Below the pieces are notes generated by a model that did no database searches, was not told the origin of the DNA, and saw only the letters and a program-made list of their open reading frames with translations. A stretch of 64,000 nucleotides of DNA from Paraburkholderia sp. (GTDB taxonomy: Bacteria > Pseudomonadota > Gammaproteobacteria > Burkholderiales > Burkholderiaceae), in contig SCRN01000012.1 in NCBI GenBank assembly GCA_004322045.1, forward strand, positions 1 through 64,000, written 5' to 3'. The translations under genes and the position numbers were made by a program. This document shows positions 15,991-25,686 of this stretch, in pieces (position 1 is the stretch's first letter; each line of letters opens with the position of its first letter).

Positions 15991-17469
15991 TCAGTCGTTC
16001 AGGTCGATGAGGACGCTTTTGAAGCGCAAATTCGCCTCGTAAGCCTCTTTCCCGAGATCTTTACCGATACCCGAGCGCTTGTAGCCGCCCGTCGGAATGA
16101 TGAAGTCGTTGCTGCGCCCGTAACGATTGACCCAGACCGTGCCCGCATCGAGCGCTCTGACGAAACGCAGGGCGCGGCCCAAGTTCGCGGTATGGACTCC
16201 GGCGGCCAGTCCGTAGTCGGGATGGGCGGCCAGCGCGAGCGCTTCTTCCTCCGACTCGAACGTCTGGACCGTCAGCACCGGGCCGAACACTTCCTCTCGC
16301 ACCGCGGTGGAATCGGCCGTCACGTTTTCGATGATGGTCGGCATGTAATAGGCGCCGGCCAGGTCGGTCGTCGCTCTGCGCGCGCCGCAGCGCGCTTGCG
16401 CGCCCTCGTCGAGCGTCGCCCGCACGATCGCATCGATGCGCTCGGCTTGGGTGGGAGAGATGATCGGCGCGAGATTCGCATGCGCATGCCAAGTCGCGCC
16501 TGCCTCGAACCTGCGGAAGATCTGCGCGACGCGCTCGACCAGCGGCTCGGCGATCGAGCGCTCGACGATGAGCCTCGATCCGGCCACGCAGACTTGCCCG
16601 GCGTTGGTGGTGATGGCGGCAGCGATGCGGCGCGCGACCTCCTCGATACGCGGTGCATCGGCGAAAACGATTTGCGGACTCTTGCCGCCGAGTTCGAGCG
16701 TAACCGGCTTCGTTCCCGAAAAGGCGCAGGCGGCCATGATCGCGGCGCCGGTTCGGGTCGACCCGGTGAACGTCACCTTGCCGACGAGCGGATGCCGCAC
16801 GAGCGCATCACCCGTCGCGCGACCATCGCCTTGGACCACGTTGAAGATACCGGCCGGCACGCCCGCTTCGATCGCCAGTTCCGCCAACCGAAGCGCCGAA
16901 AACGGCGTCATTTCCGATGGCTTCAATACGACCGCGTTGCCCGCGGCCAGCGCCGGGCCAATCTTCCATGAAGCCATCACCAGCGGAAAATTCCACGGCG
17001 CGATCGCGCCGACGACGCCGATCGGTTCGGCAATCGTCATACCTAGATGATCCCGGTCGGTAGGCGCCACCTGTCCGCCGATCTTATCGGCGAACTCCGC
17101 GTAAAAGCGAATCCCTTCGGCCGTGAACGGGATATCCCATGCAAACGCGTCCCGCACGGGCCGCGTCGAACCGACGGCTTCCAAGGGGGCGAGCGTCGCG
17201 GCATCGGCAGCGATGAGATCGGCGAAGCGGCGCAATATACGAGCGCGTTCGCGCGGCGGCATCGTCGCCCAGCCGCTTTTACGCCATGCATCCCAGGCAT
17301 TGTCGACGGCGTAACCGACCAGGCTCTCGTCGCCGATCGGCACCGATGCATAGACTTGCCCATCCGATGGGCGAGCCACGTCGAGGGTCGGGCCTTGCGC
17401 GTCGAGATACGCGCCGCCGATGAAATGGCCACTGCGCACTGCAATCGCATGGGGGTCGAAGGTGTTCAC
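15991..17469 (-). CDS. NAD(P)-dependent aldehyde dehydrogenase
   Basis: The 492-residue protein is a full ALDH: SGHFIGGAYLDAQG start, PWNFPLVMASWKIGPALAAG cofactor loop, FTGSTRTGAAI, the general-base Glu in LELGGKSPQIVF and the nucleophile Cys in NAGQVCVAGSRL. It oxidises an aldehyde to the acid, probably the aldehyde made by the PuuB-like oxidase or the transaminase. GTG at 17469 was chosen for its GGAG eight bases upstream; ATG at 17496 lacks a ribosome site. Confidence 0.9.
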   Translation of the reverse strand: MNTFDPHAIAVRSGHFIGGAYLDAQGPTLDVARPSDGQVYASVPIGDESLVGYAVDNAWDAWRKSGWATMPPRERARILRRFADLIAADAATLAPLEAVGSTRPVRDAFAWDIPFTAEGIRFYAEFADKIGGQVAPTDRDHLGMTIAEPIGVVGAIAPWNFPLVMASWKIGPALAAGNAVVLKPSEMTPFSALRLAELAIEAGVPAGIFNVVQGDGRATGDALVRHPLVGKVTFTGSTRTGAAIMAACAFSGTKPVTLELGGKSPQIVFADAPRIEEVARRIAAAITTNAGQVCVAGSRLIVERSIAEPLVERVAQIFRRFEAGATWHAHANLAPIISPTQAERIDAIVRATLDEGAQARCGARRATTDLAGAYYMPTIIENVTADSTAVREEVFGPVLTVQTFESEEEALALAAHPDYGLAAGVHTANLGRALRFVRALDAGTVWVNRYGRSNDFIIPTGGYKRSGIGKDLGKEAYEANLRFKSVLIDLND

Positions 17470-17807
17470 GGCATACGCTCCGTCTTGGCATGGCATACGG
17501 CCAGCGAGCCGTTGCCGTCGATCGATCGGTCGAGCGTCAGCGCAAAGCGCATTCGCTCCATGACGAAGATCGTACGGCGAGCGCCACAGCATATTGCATC
17601 GACAAAATTGCCGAGACCGCACAACGCAAGCGTCGTTGCACCGCGTAGCAGCGAGATTGCATTGCACAAAACGGAGCGCCTTAGCCGGCGGGCGATTCCG
17701 GGCCGCACGCATGAGCGTGCAAGGCGCGGCCGATAAAAAGATCGTCCTAGTCAACGCCCGCGCCGCGTGACACAGTGCTTACCCATCAAGACAAAGAGGG
17801 GCCTCGC
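17470..17807. other. divergent intergenic region, 338 bp
   Basis: This gap separates the divergent aldehyde dehydrogenase and acetyltransferase genes and must hold both promoters. It has several TTGCA-containing stretches (for example ATTGCATTGCAC near 17668) and a CAACG-N7-CGTTG inverted repeat near 17621-17637. I could not assign promoter boxes or a regulator with confidence. No coding frame with a credible start was seen. Confidence 0.5.
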
Positions 17808-18668
17808 GTGTCCGACTCCATCCATTACAGGCCGTTTACTGTGGCGGACGTCGATGCCGCCCATGCGTTGACGATCGAACTCAAATGGCCGCATCGTGCC
17901 GAGGATTGGCTGTTCGTCGTCAATCTCGGCGCGGGCTTCGTAGCCGAACGCGACGGGCGCATCGTCGGCACCGTCCTGTGTTGGAAGTACGGCGAAGACA
18001 CGTCCTCGCTCGGCATGGTCATCGTCTCGCCTGCCTCCCAGGGATACGGCATCGGCCGCCGGTTGACCGAAATGGCGCTCGAAGCGCTCGGCGCGAGGGC
18101 GACGGTCCTGCATGCGACGCCGGCCGGCCTCCCGCTCTATGAGAAGCTCGGCTTCGCGCCCATCGGCATGCTCGATCAACACCAAGGCGCAGCGCTGCAG
18201 CCGCCTTTGTTGCCGTTGCCCGCGCGGGAACGGCTGCGCCCGCTGGGCGTGAACGACACGCCGCGCCTCGTCGAATTGGCCTCGCGCGCGAGCGGCCTCG
18301 ATCGTTCGGCCGTGCTGCCTGCGCTCGTCGCCTGCTCCGACGGCATCGGGCTCGATCGCGACGGCGAGTTGATCGGCTTTGCCCTGTTTCGCCGGTTCGG
18401 GCGCGGTCGTGCCATCGGTCCCGTGGTCGCGCCGCGCGATGCGGATCCGGTGCGGGCGAAGGCGATGATCGGCCACTGGCTCGCTTCCAATCCGGGCATG
18501 TTCATTCGCATCGACGCGCCGCGAGAAAGCGGCCTGACGGAATGGCTCGAAGCGCTCGGCCTCACGCGCGTGGACAGCGTCGTCAAAATGGCGCGCAACG
18601 CCGAGCGCATGCCGCCGTCCGACGAAGCGCTCGCGCAGTACGGCATCATCAATCAAGCCATCGGCTGA
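17808..18668 (+). CDS. GNAT acetyltransferase with C-terminal YitH-type second domain
   Basis: The 286-residue protein has an N-terminal GNAT domain (about 1-130) with GFVAERDGRIVGTVLCW and the acetyl-CoA loop SPASQGYGIGRRL, then a second domain (about 145-280) resembling the Acetyltransf_18/YitH half. It likely transfers an acetyl group to a small amine or amino acid. GTG at 17808 is preceded by AGAGGGG; an earlier in-frame GTG at 17775 lacks such a site. It is followed after 20 bp by the GhrA-like gene. Confidence 0.85.
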   Translation: MSDSIHYRPFTVADVDAAHALTIELKWPHRAEDWLFVVNLGAGFVAERDGRIVGTVLCWKYGEDTSSLGMVIVSPASQGYGIGRRLTEMALEALGARATVLHATPAGLPLYEKLGFAPIGMLDQHQGAALQPPLLPLPARERLRPLGVNDTPRLVELASRASGLDRSAVLPALVACSDGIGLDRDGELIGFALFRRFGRGRAIGPVVAPRDADPVRAKAMIGHWLASNPGMFIRIDAPRESGLTEWLEALGLTRVDSVVKMARNAERMPPSDEALAQYGIINQAIG

Positions 18669-18688
18669 ATAACAAGCCAACAAGCGTC

Positions 18689-19618
18689 ATGAGCTTTCTC
18701 TATAAAGCCGATCCCGTGCGCGGCACGGTATGGGCCAAGCTGTTCGCCGAACGCGCGCCCGATATCGCGTTTCACGTCTGGCCCGATATGGGCGGCGACC
18801 CAAGCCGAATCCGCTATCTGGCAGCCTGGGAGCCGCCCGACGATCCGATGAGAACGCTGCCGAATCTCGAGGTGCTGTTCTCGGTGGGTGCGGGCGTCGA
18901 TCAATTCGATCTATCTGGCATTCCCCAGCATGTGCCCGTCGTCCGGATGGTCGAACCGGGCATCGCGGAAGGGATGGTCGAGTACGTCACGCACGCGGTG
19001 CTGACGGTCCATCGCGACCTCTTCGACTATGCCGAGCAACAGCGGCAAGCCTGCTGGCGCGAATTGCCGGTGCGCCCGGCCGCTTCGTGCAGAGTCGGCG
19101 TCCTCGGTCTGGGCCAATTGGGGACGGCCGTGCTCGAACGGCTACGCGTGTTCGGCTATCCCTGCGCCGGTTGGAGCCGGTCCGCGCACCGCATAGAAGG
19201 CGTCGATTGCTATGCGGGCGAACAAGGGCTCGATGCGTTCCTTGCGCGCACCGATATCCTCGTTTGCCTGTTGCCGCTCACGGCCGCCACGCACCATCTG
19301 CTCGACGCGCGTCTGCTCGCGAAGCTGCCGCGCGGCGCATCGTTGATTCAAACCGGCCGTGGGGCCCACCTCGTTCAAGACGATTTGCTGCGCCTGCTCG
19401 AAGACGGCCACCTGCGTTACGCGCTGCTCGACGTCACGACGCCGGAACCGCTGCCGGCCGATCATCCGCTTTGGCGGCACCCGCGCGTTCGCATCACCCC
19501 GCATATCGCGAGCGCGACGCGCCCCGAGACGGCGGTCGAATCGGTCTTGGAAAACCTGCGCCGGCACCGCTCGGGACTGCCGATGATCGGCGAAATCGAT
19601 CGCCGCCGCGGCTACTGA
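18689..19618 (+). CDS. ghrA: D-2-hydroxyacid dehydrogenase, glyoxylate/hydroxypyruvate reductase A type
   Basis: The 309-residue protein shows the family NAD(P) motif VGVLGLGQLGTAVLERL, catalytic Arg in LIQTGRGAHLV, and the catalytic His in RITPHIAS. GhrA reduces glyoxylate and hydroxypyruvate with NADPH. It is co-oriented with the acetyltransferase, 20 bp apart, and is followed by a hairpin at 19643. It could drain 2-oxo or 2-hydroxy acids produced by the neighbouring transaminase and dehydrogenases. Confidence 0.88.
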   Translation: MSFLYKADPVRGTVWAKLFAERAPDIAFHVWPDMGGDPSRIRYLAAWEPPDDPMRTLPNLEVLFSVGAGVDQFDLSGIPQHVPVVRMVEPGIAEGMVEYVTHAVLTVHRDLFDYAEQQRQACWRELPVRPAASCRVGVLGLGQLGTAVLERLRVFGYPCAGWSRSAHRIEGVDCYAGEQGLDAFLARTDILVCLLPLTAATHHLLDARLLAKLPRGASLIQTGRGAHLVQDDLLRLLEDGHLRYALLDVTTPEPLPADHPLWRHPRVRITPHIASATRPETAVESVLENLRRHRSGLPMIGEIDRRRGY

Positions 19619-19642
19619 CCGACGCAGCGCCGGCCGCCTCTA

Positions 19643-19667
19643 GCGGTCAGCAGAAAATGCTGACCGC
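19643..19667 (+). terminator. hairpin after ghrA-like gene
   Basis: GCGGTCAGCA (19643-19652) and TGCTGACCGC (19658-19667) form a perfect 10-bp stem with a GAAAA loop, 24 bp after the ghrA stop. There is no T-run, so it may be a weak or Rho-assisted terminator. Confidence 0.55.
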
Positions 19668-19777
19668 ACGCATCAAAACGCTCGGCGCACGCTTTTCACA
19701 GGCTTTTTTCGGAAACGAAGCGAGGTGCACGATCGGTACCATGGATTCATCGATCACACCCGTACGAGCCCGCCACC

Positions 19778-21175
19778 ATGTCGATATCCTCGCTCATCGA
19801 AGCCGACCGCAAGCATCTCATTCATCCCGTTGTCAACTATCGTGCGCATGAGGCGCGCGGCGTCACGATCCTCGAATCGGCGCGCGGCTCGTTCGTGACC
19901 GATGCCGAGGGCAACGAGCTACTCGATGCATTCGCCGGGCTTTGGTGCGTCAACGTGGGATATGGCCAGCAAAGCATCGTCGATGCCGCCGCCGAGCAAA
20001 TGAAGAAGCTGCCCTACGCAACGGGGTACTTCCACTTCGGCTCCGCACCCGCGATCGAGTTGGCCGAGCAACTGGTCGCGCGCACCCCGGCGTCGCTTCA
20101 GCATGTCTACTTCACGCTCGGCGGATCCGATGCGGTGGATTCGGCCGTGCGCTTCATCACGCATTACTTCAATGCCATCGGTCGGCCGCAGAAGAAGCAA
20201 TTCATCTCGCTCGAGCGCGGCTATCACGGCTCGTCCTCCGTGGGTTCCGGCCTGACTGCGCTTCCCGTCTTTCATCGTCATTTCGATCTGCCGCTGCCGC
20301 ATCAGCACTACATCGCGTCGCCCTACGCCTACCGCAATGATTTCGCCGACGATGCGGCGCTCATCGCCGCGTCGGTGGCCGCATTGGACGCGAAGGTGGC
20401 CGAACTGGGCGCGCAGAACGTCGCCGCTTTCTTCTGCGAACCGATACAGGGATCGGGCGGCGTGATCGTGCCGCCTGTCGGTTGGCTCAAAGCCATGCGC
20501 GACGCATGCCGCCGGTTAGACATCCTCTTTGTCGCCGATGAAGTCATCACGGGTTTCGGCCGCACGGGCCCCTTGTTCGCTTGCGAAGCGGAAGGCGTCG
20601 AACCGGATCTGATGACCGTCGCCAAGGGGCTGACGGCCGGCTACGCGCCGATGGGCGCCGTGCTCATGTCCGACGAGGTCTACCGCGGCATCGCGGACGG
20701 CAGCCCAGGCGCGGCGATCGGCCATGGCTACACGTATTCCGCACACCCGGTCAGCGCGGCGATCGCGCTGGAAGTGATGCGCCTTTATCACGAGGGCGGC
20801 TTGCTCGCGAACGCCGCTGCACTCGCGCCTCGTTTCGGGCAAGGGCTCGACGCGTTGCTCGAGCACCCGCTCGTGGGCGATTCGCGCCACCGGGGCCTGC
20901 TCGGCGCGCTCGAACTCGTCTCCGAAAAGGACAGCAAAGCCGGCTTCGACGCGGCGCTCGCCCTGCCGGATCGGATCGCGGCCGCCGCTTATCGCAACCG
21001 GCTGATTTTCCGTGCGTTCGGCGACAACATCCTCGGATTCGCCCCTGCCCTATCCTATAGCGCCGACGAATTCGACCTGCTGTTCGAGCGCTTGCGCCGA
21101 ACCCTCGACGAGGTGCTGGCGCAAAGCGAGGTGCGAGCCGCACTCGATCGCCGAACGCGCGTGGCAGCGTGCTAA
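19778..21175 (+). CDS. class III aminotransferase (SpuC / beta-alanine-pyruvate type)
   Basis: The 465-residue PLP enzyme has DAFAGLWCVNVGYGQ near the N-terminus, PLP-contact segment ISLERGYHGSSSVGS, cofactor Asp in LFVADEVITGFGRTG and the Schiff-base Lys in TVAKGLTAGYAPMGAVL. It matches omega-amino acid/putrescine:pyruvate transaminases (SpuC, BAPT), which remove terminal amino groups and give aldehydes for the aldehyde dehydrogenases flanking it. An Lrp-type regulator follows 43 bp downstream. Confidence 0.9.
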   Translation: MSISSLIEADRKHLIHPVVNYRAHEARGVTILESARGSFVTDAEGNELLDAFAGLWCVNVGYGQQSIVDAAAEQMKKLPYATGYFHFGSAPAIELAEQLVARTPASLQHVYFTLGGSDAVDSAVRFITHYFNAIGRPQKKQFISLERGYHGSSSVGSGLTALPVFHRHFDLPLPHQHYIASPYAYRNDFADDAALIAASVAALDAKVAELGAQNVAAFFCEPIQGSGGVIVPPVGWLKAMRDACRRLDILFVADEVITGFGRTGPLFACEAEGVEPDLMTVAKGLTAGYAPMGAVLMSDEVYRGIADGSPGAAIGHGYTYSAHPVSAAIALEVMRLYHEGGLLANAAALAPRFGQGLDALLEHPLVGDSRHRGLLGALELVSEKDSKAGFDAALALPDRIAAAAYRNRLIFRAFGDNILGFAPALSYSADEFDLLFERLRRTLDEVLAQSEVRAALDRRTRVAAC

Positions 21176-21218
21176 AGTAATCGCTCACCGTTAGTGGCAC
21201 GACTTTGGCGACAGCACG

Positions 21219-21710
21219 ATGAGCGGCGATTGCAAGCTTGATCGGATCGACCTACGGATCCTTTCGCAACTTCAGAAGCGTGGGCGTATTACGAACGTGG
21301 AACTCGCCGATGCCGTGGGCCTATCTCCGAGCCCCTGCTTGATACGTGTCAAGCGGCTCGAGAAGGCCGGCTACATCGTCGGCTACGGCGCGCAGATTCA
21401 GCTCGAAAAGCTCGGCGACGTGCAGATCGTGTTCACGGAAGTCACGCTGGCCGACCACCGCCGCGAGGATTTCATCCGGTTCGTCGCCGCGATCAAGGAC
21501 GTCGACGAGATCATCGAATGCCATCTCGCGAGCGGCGGCTACGACTATCTGCTCAAGTTCGTGACGCGTAGCGTCAGCCACTATCAAAGCGTGATCGAAG
21601 GGCTGCTCGAACGCGATATCGGTATCGAAAAGTATTTCAGCTACGTCATCATCAAATCGCCTTTCGTCAAAACGCACTACCCGCTCGAAGTGCTGTTTCC
21701 GCATTCGTAG
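21219..21710 (+). CDS. Lrp/AsnC-family transcriptional regulator
   Basis: The 163-residue protein has an N-terminal helix-turn-helix (LQKRGRITNVELADAVGLSP, about residues 15-34) and a RAM ligand/oligomer domain in the C-terminal half. Length and order are standard for Lrp/AsnC. It lies between the aminotransferase and tartrate dehydrogenase genes on the same strand and probably senses an amino acid or amine to control the surrounding genes. Binding sites were not identified. Confidence 0.92.
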   Translation: MSGDCKLDRIDLRILSQLQKRGRITNVELADAVGLSPSPCLIRVKRLEKAGYIVGYGAQIQLEKLGDVQIVFTEVTLADHRREDFIRFVAAIKDVDEIIECHLASGGYDYLLKFVTRSVSHYQSVIEGLLERDIGIEKYFSYVIIKSPFVKTHYPLEVLFPHS

Positions 21711-21816
21711 CCCGCGCCGCCTGCAATGCAAACAGTCGATGGTTTATCGACAACGCGCCGGCGCGCGCGGTTGATTTCTCGTTTCGCTCATTACGCTTTT
21801 TGGAGGCAAGTCCGAC

Positions 21817-22905
21817 ATGACTGGCAAATATCGAATCGCCGTCATCCCAGGCGACGGCATCGGCGTCGAAGTCATGCCCGAAGGGTTGCGCGTGCTGGAT
21901 GCCGCGAGCCGGCGCTTCGGCATCTCGCTCGAATACGAGCACATCGATTGGGCAAGCTGCGACTACTACGAGAAACATGGGCAGATGATGCCCGACGATT
22001 GGAAAGCCCAATTGGAGCGCTGCGATGCAATTTTGTTCGGCGCCGTGGGCTGGCCGGCCAAGGTGCCCGACCATATTTCGTTGTGGGGCTCGCTGCTCAA
22101 GTTCCGGCGCGAATTCGATCAATACATCAACCTGCGGCCCGCGCGCTTGTTCGAAGGCGTTCCCTCGCCACTCGCCGGGCGCGGCCCGGGCGACATCGAT
22201 TTCTGGATCGTGCGCGAGAACACCGAAGGCGAATATTCGTCGGTGGGCGGCGTCATGTTCGCCGGCACCGAGCGTGAGTTCGTCGTGCAGGAATCGATCT
22301 TCACGCGCCATGGCAGCGAGCGCGTGCTCAAGTTTGCGTTCGACCTCGCGCAACGGCGTCCCAAGCGCAAACTGACGGTGGCCACCAAAAGCAACGGCAT
22401 CGCCGTGAGTATGCCGTGGTGGGACGAACGTGCTGCCGAAGTGGCGCGCGCCTACCCCGACGTGACGTGGGACAAGCAGCACATCGACATCCTGTGCGCT
22501 CGCTTCGTCCTCAATCCCGACCGCTTCGACGTCGTCGTCGCGACCAATCTCTTCGGCGACATTCTTTCCGATTTGGGTCCGGCCTGCACCGGCACCATCG
22601 GCCTCGCGCCGTCGGCGAACTTGAACCCTGACCGCAAATTTCCCTCGCTGTTCGAGCCGGTGCATGGCTCGGCGCCCGATATCGCCGGCAAGAACATCGC
22701 CAATCCGATCGCAATGATTTGGTCGGCGGCGATGATGCTCGATTTCCTTGGCGGGCACAGCGGCAAGGAACGCGAGGCGCACGACGCCATGCTCGCCGCC
22801 ATCGAAGCGACGCTGAAAGAAGGCCCGCGCACGGGCGATCTCGGCGGCAAAGCCAGCACCGACGAAGTGGGCGCGGCCATTGCCGAGCGAGTCGCGAACA
22901 AGTAA
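21817..22905 (+). CDS. ttuC: tartrate dehydrogenase / D-malate dehydrogenase (decarboxylating)
   Basis: The 362-residue protein belongs to the isocitrate/isopropylmalate dehydrogenase family. It starts IAVIPGDGIGVEVMPEG, has VRENTEGEYSSVGG and, at the metal/cofactor site, NLFGDILSDLGPACTGTIGL and EPVHGSAPDIAGK. The SVGG after the TEGEY loop is the form seen in tartrate dehydrogenase/DmlA rather than LeuB. It oxidises tartrate or D-malate with NAD. GGAGG lies 11 bases before the ATG. GabD follows 92 bp downstream. Confidence 0.9.
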   Translation: MTGKYRIAVIPGDGIGVEVMPEGLRVLDAASRRFGISLEYEHIDWASCDYYEKHGQMMPDDWKAQLERCDAILFGAVGWPAKVPDHISLWGSLLKFRREFDQYINLRPARLFEGVPSPLAGRGPGDIDFWIVRENTEGEYSSVGGVMFAGTEREFVVQESIFTRHGSERVLKFAFDLAQRRPKRKLTVATKSNGIAVSMPWWDERAAEVARAYPDVTWDKQHIDILCARFVLNPDRFDVVVATNLFGDILSDLGPACTGTIGLAPSANLNPDRKFPSLFEPVHGSAPDIAGKNIANPIAMIWSAAMMLDFLGGHSGKEREAHDAMLAAIEATLKEGPRTGDLGGKASTDEVGAAIAERVANK

Positions 22906-22997
22906 ATCAAGAAGCCGGCCTCCGCGCTGCGGTGCGGTGCTGCCGCCGAACCGCCGGAGCGCAACGGCCGGCGCCGATCAGAAGCAGGAGCACAAGC

Positions 22998-24470
22998 ATG
23001 ACGAAGACCTTTACCCCCGAAGCCTTGATCCGGACGGAGAACTTTATCGGCGGCCGCTGGGTGCCTGCCGCGGACAGCGGACGCTTTGCCGTGACCGATC
23101 CGGCCGACGGCGCCTTGATCGCCGAAGTGGCGGACAGCCACGCGGCGGACGCGCGCGCGGCCACCGATGCCGCCGCCGCGGCGCTGCCGGCTTGGCGCGA
23201 TACCCTGCCGAAAGAACGCGCTGAAATCCTGCGCCGTTGGCATGCGTTGATCCTCGCAAATCAGGACGCGCTCGGTGCGCTGATCTCACGCGAGCAAGGC
23301 AAGCCGCTTTCGGAAGGACGCGGCGAAGTCGCTTATGGCGCCTCGTACGTCGCATGGTTCGCCGAAGAAGCGACGCGCATCTACGGCGATTTGATTCCGC
23401 AACAGCACCGCAGCAAGCGGATGAGCGCGGTGAAAGAGCCGATCGGCATCGTCGCCGCGATCACGCCCTGGAACTTCCCGCTCGCGATGATTGCGCGCAA
23501 GATCGCGCCCGCCCTCGCGGCCGGCTGCACCGTCGTCGCCAAACCGGCCGAGGACACGCCGCTCACGGCGTCGGCGCTCGTGCTGCTCGCACAAGAAGCG
23601 GGCGTGCCGCCGGGCGTGCTCAATCTGATCACGGCGTCACGCCAACGCGGGGTGGAGGCCGTGGCCGACTGGCTCGACGATTCGCGCGTGCGCAAGATCA
23701 CGTTCACGGGATCGACGGCCGTGGGCAAGCATCTCGCGCGCGAATCGGCCGGCACGCTCAAGAAGCTCTCGCTCGAGCTCGGCGGCAACGCACCGTTCAT
23801 CGTCTTCGACGACGCCGATCTCGATGCCGCCGTGAACGGACTCATCGCGGCCAAATTCCGCAACGGCGGCCAAACCTGTGTCTGCCCGAATCGTGTGTAT
23901 GTGCAAAACGGCGTGTACGCGCGCTTCGCCACGTTGTTGGCCGACCGCGTGCGGGACATGGTGGTTGGCCCGGCGCGCGAGGCCAATACGCAGATCGGGC
24001 CGATGATCAACGCCCGCGCGGTGGACAAGATCGAGCGCCATGTGGACGATGCGCTCGCACACGGCGCGCGCATCGTCACGGGCGGCAAGCGTCTATCCGA
24101 ACTCGGCCCGAACTTCTACGCACCGACCGTCCTCGCCGACGCCAACGCCAACATGCAGCTATGCGGCGAAGAAACGTTCGGGCCGGTCGTGCCGTTGTTT
24201 CGTTTTGAAAACGAGCAGGAAGCGGTCGATGCAGCAAACGCCACGCCGTACGGGCTCGCGTCGTATTTCTACACGAACGACATGAAACGCATCGAACGCG
24301 TGTCGCGCGCGCTCGAAGCGGGCCTCGTCGGTGTCAATGAAGGCGCGCTGGCCAGCGAGGCTGCACCCTTCGGCGGGGTGAAGGAGTCGGGATACGGCCG
24401 GGAAGGCTCGAAATATGGGCTCGACGATTACCTGTCGATCAAATATGTGTGTCAGGGGGGGCTTGCGTAG
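22998..24470 (+). CDS. gabD: NAD(P)-dependent succinate-semialdehyde dehydrogenase
   Basis: The 490-residue aldehyde dehydrogenase has ISREQGKPLSEGRGEVAYGA, ITPWNFPLAMIARKIAPALA, FTGSTAVGKHLARES, catalytic Glu in LELGGNAPFIVFDD and catalytic Cys in GQTCVCPNRVYV. The CVCPNR and EQGKPL contexts are the GabD subgroup. It turns succinate semialdehyde, the end of the GABA/putrescine route, into succinate. ATG at 22998 has CAGGAG upstream. It closes the plus-strand amine-catabolism run and ends before a large inverted repeat. Confidence 0.92.
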   Translation: MTKTFTPEALIRTENFIGGRWVPAADSGRFAVTDPADGALIAEVADSHAADARAATDAAAAALPAWRDTLPKERAEILRRWHALILANQDALGALISREQGKPLSEGRGEVAYGASYVAWFAEEATRIYGDLIPQQHRSKRMSAVKEPIGIVAAITPWNFPLAMIARKIAPALAAGCTVVAKPAEDTPLTASALVLLAQEAGVPPGVLNLITASRQRGVEAVADWLDDSRVRKITFTGSTAVGKHLARESAGTLKKLSLELGGNAPFIVFDDADLDAAVNGLIAAKFRNGGQTCVCPNRVYVQNGVYARFATLLADRVRDMVVGPAREANTQIGPMINARAVDKIERHVDDALAHGARIVTGGKRLSELGPNFYAPTVLADANANMQLCGEETFGPVVPLFRFENEQEAVDAANATPYGLASYFYTNDMKRIERVSRALEAGLVGVNEGALASEAAPFGGVKESGYGREGSKYGLDDYLSIKYVCQGGLA

Positions 24471-24489
24471 CACACTGCAGCGAGCAGCA

Positions 24490-24537
24490 GGCGGGACGAT
24501 GATGCCGGGCCGGTTCGGCTCGCATCATCGTCCCGCC
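24490..24537. terminator. bidirectional terminator-like 15-bp inverted repeat
   Basis: GGCGGGACGATGATG (24490-24504) is perfectly repeated in inverted orientation at 24523-24537, with an 18-nt centre. It lies between the convergent ends of gabD (24470) and the sugar-binding-protein gene (24611), where a shared terminator is expected. No T-tract follows on either side. Confidence 0.7.
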
Positions 24538-24610
24538 GTCAACACCGCCGCAAAGCTCGGGTGGCGCGCATAGCCGGCCGGCGTGCGAAGGATCACATCG
24601 ATCGTCGCTG

Positions 24611-25561
24611 TCACTCGTACAGAACCGCGCGAACCTTCGGATCGTCGATATTGCTCTTGTCGTACCAGTAGAAGCCGGTATCGATCACCTTCGGCAATTT
24701 CTCGCCCTTGAGCGCTTTCACGGCCGCTTCCACGGTTTTATAGCCAATACCGACGGGATTTTGCGTAATCGCCCCCGCCTCGAAGCCCTCGCGGATCGCA
24801 TCCGTTTGCTTCTTGCCCGAATCGAAGCCGACGATCACGACCTTGCGTTTCATTTCGCGGCAGCCGTTGATCACGCCAATGGCCGAACCCTCGTTCGTAC
24901 CGAATATCCCTTTCAGATTCGGATGCGCCGTCAGGATCGACTTGGTCACCTCGGTCGACTTCAACTGATCGCCGCCGCCATATTGCACCGTCACGATTTT
25001 GACCTTCGGATGCGACGCCTTCATGCGATCGACGAACCCGTCGCGCCGGTCCATGCCGGTGCGGCTCGTCTGATCGTGTGCGACGACTGCCACCTCGCCT
25101 TCGTTGCCGATCAGCGCGGCCATCCGATCCGCGGCTTCCGCCGCGGCGGCCTTGTTATCGGTTGCCGCCGTGGTCACCGGAATCGCGCTGTCCACCCCCG
25201 AGTCGAACGCTATCACCGGGACTCGCTGCGCCTGGGCCTTCTTGAGCAGCGGGATTGCAGCTTGACTGTCGAGCGCCGCGAAACCGAGCGCGCTCGGCTT
25301 TCTGGCCAGCGCGGCCGCTAGCATGTCGATCTGCTTGTCGACCATTGCCTCGGTCTCAGGACCCTCGAAGGTGACGCGTACGTGATAGTCCTGGCCGGCC
25401 TTTTCCGCGCCGGTCTTCACGGCTTGCCAGAATTGATGCTGGAAGCCTTTCGAAATCAATGCAACGTATGGCTCGGGCGCCGACTGCGCATGGGCCGCTC
25501 CGCCCAGCGCGAGCATGGCCGCGAGCCCAAGGGCCATGCGGGCGAAGGTTCGTTTGTTCAT
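24611..25561 (-). CDS. sugar ABC importer solute-binding protein (RbsB-type)
   Basis: The 316-residue precursor has a Sec signal (RTFARMALGLAAMLALGGAA to HAQS) and then the periplasmic-binding-protein type 1 fold: VALISKGFQHQFWQAVKTGA, PVIAFDSGVDS, and GIFGTNEGSAIGVINGC. This is the RbsB/peripla_BP_4 family that binds sugars or polyols. It is the last gene of an A-C-B ordered importer run controlled from the LacI operator region. GAGGAG precedes the ATG. The ligand is not determined, but the linked aldose dehydrogenase and lactonase favour a pentose or 6-deoxyhexose. Confidence 0.9.
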   Translation of the reverse strand: MNKRTFARMALGLAAMLALGGAAHAQSAPEPYVALISKGFQHQFWQAVKTGAEKAGQDYHVRVTFEGPETEAMVDKQIDMLAAALARKPSALGFAALDSQAAIPLLKKAQAQRVPVIAFDSGVDSAIPVTTAATDNKAAAAEAADRMAALIGNEGEVAVVAHDQTSRTGMDRRDGFVDRMKASHPKVKIVTVQYGGGDQLKSTEVTKSILTAHPNLKGIFGTNEGSAIGVINGCREMKRKVVIVGFDSGKKQTDAIREGFEAGAITQNPVGIGYKTVEAAVKALKGEKLPKVIDTGFYWYDKSNIDDPKVRAVLYE

Positions 25562-25686
25562 TTCCCGTCTCCTCTCTGGTTAAACCCGCGGCGCCCCCAC
25601 CGGGCGCGCCGTATGTAAGCAAGGCGCGACTATCCGTTATCGAAACGCCGATCGCGGACCCACTATTTCCTAAGCGGCTGAACTCC

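Noticed and set aside
21195-21210. Sigma-54-like promoter TGGCAC-N5-TGGC before the Lrp gene
   Set aside because: The -12 element is one base off consensus, and the implied transcript start would fall at or after the ATG at 21219.
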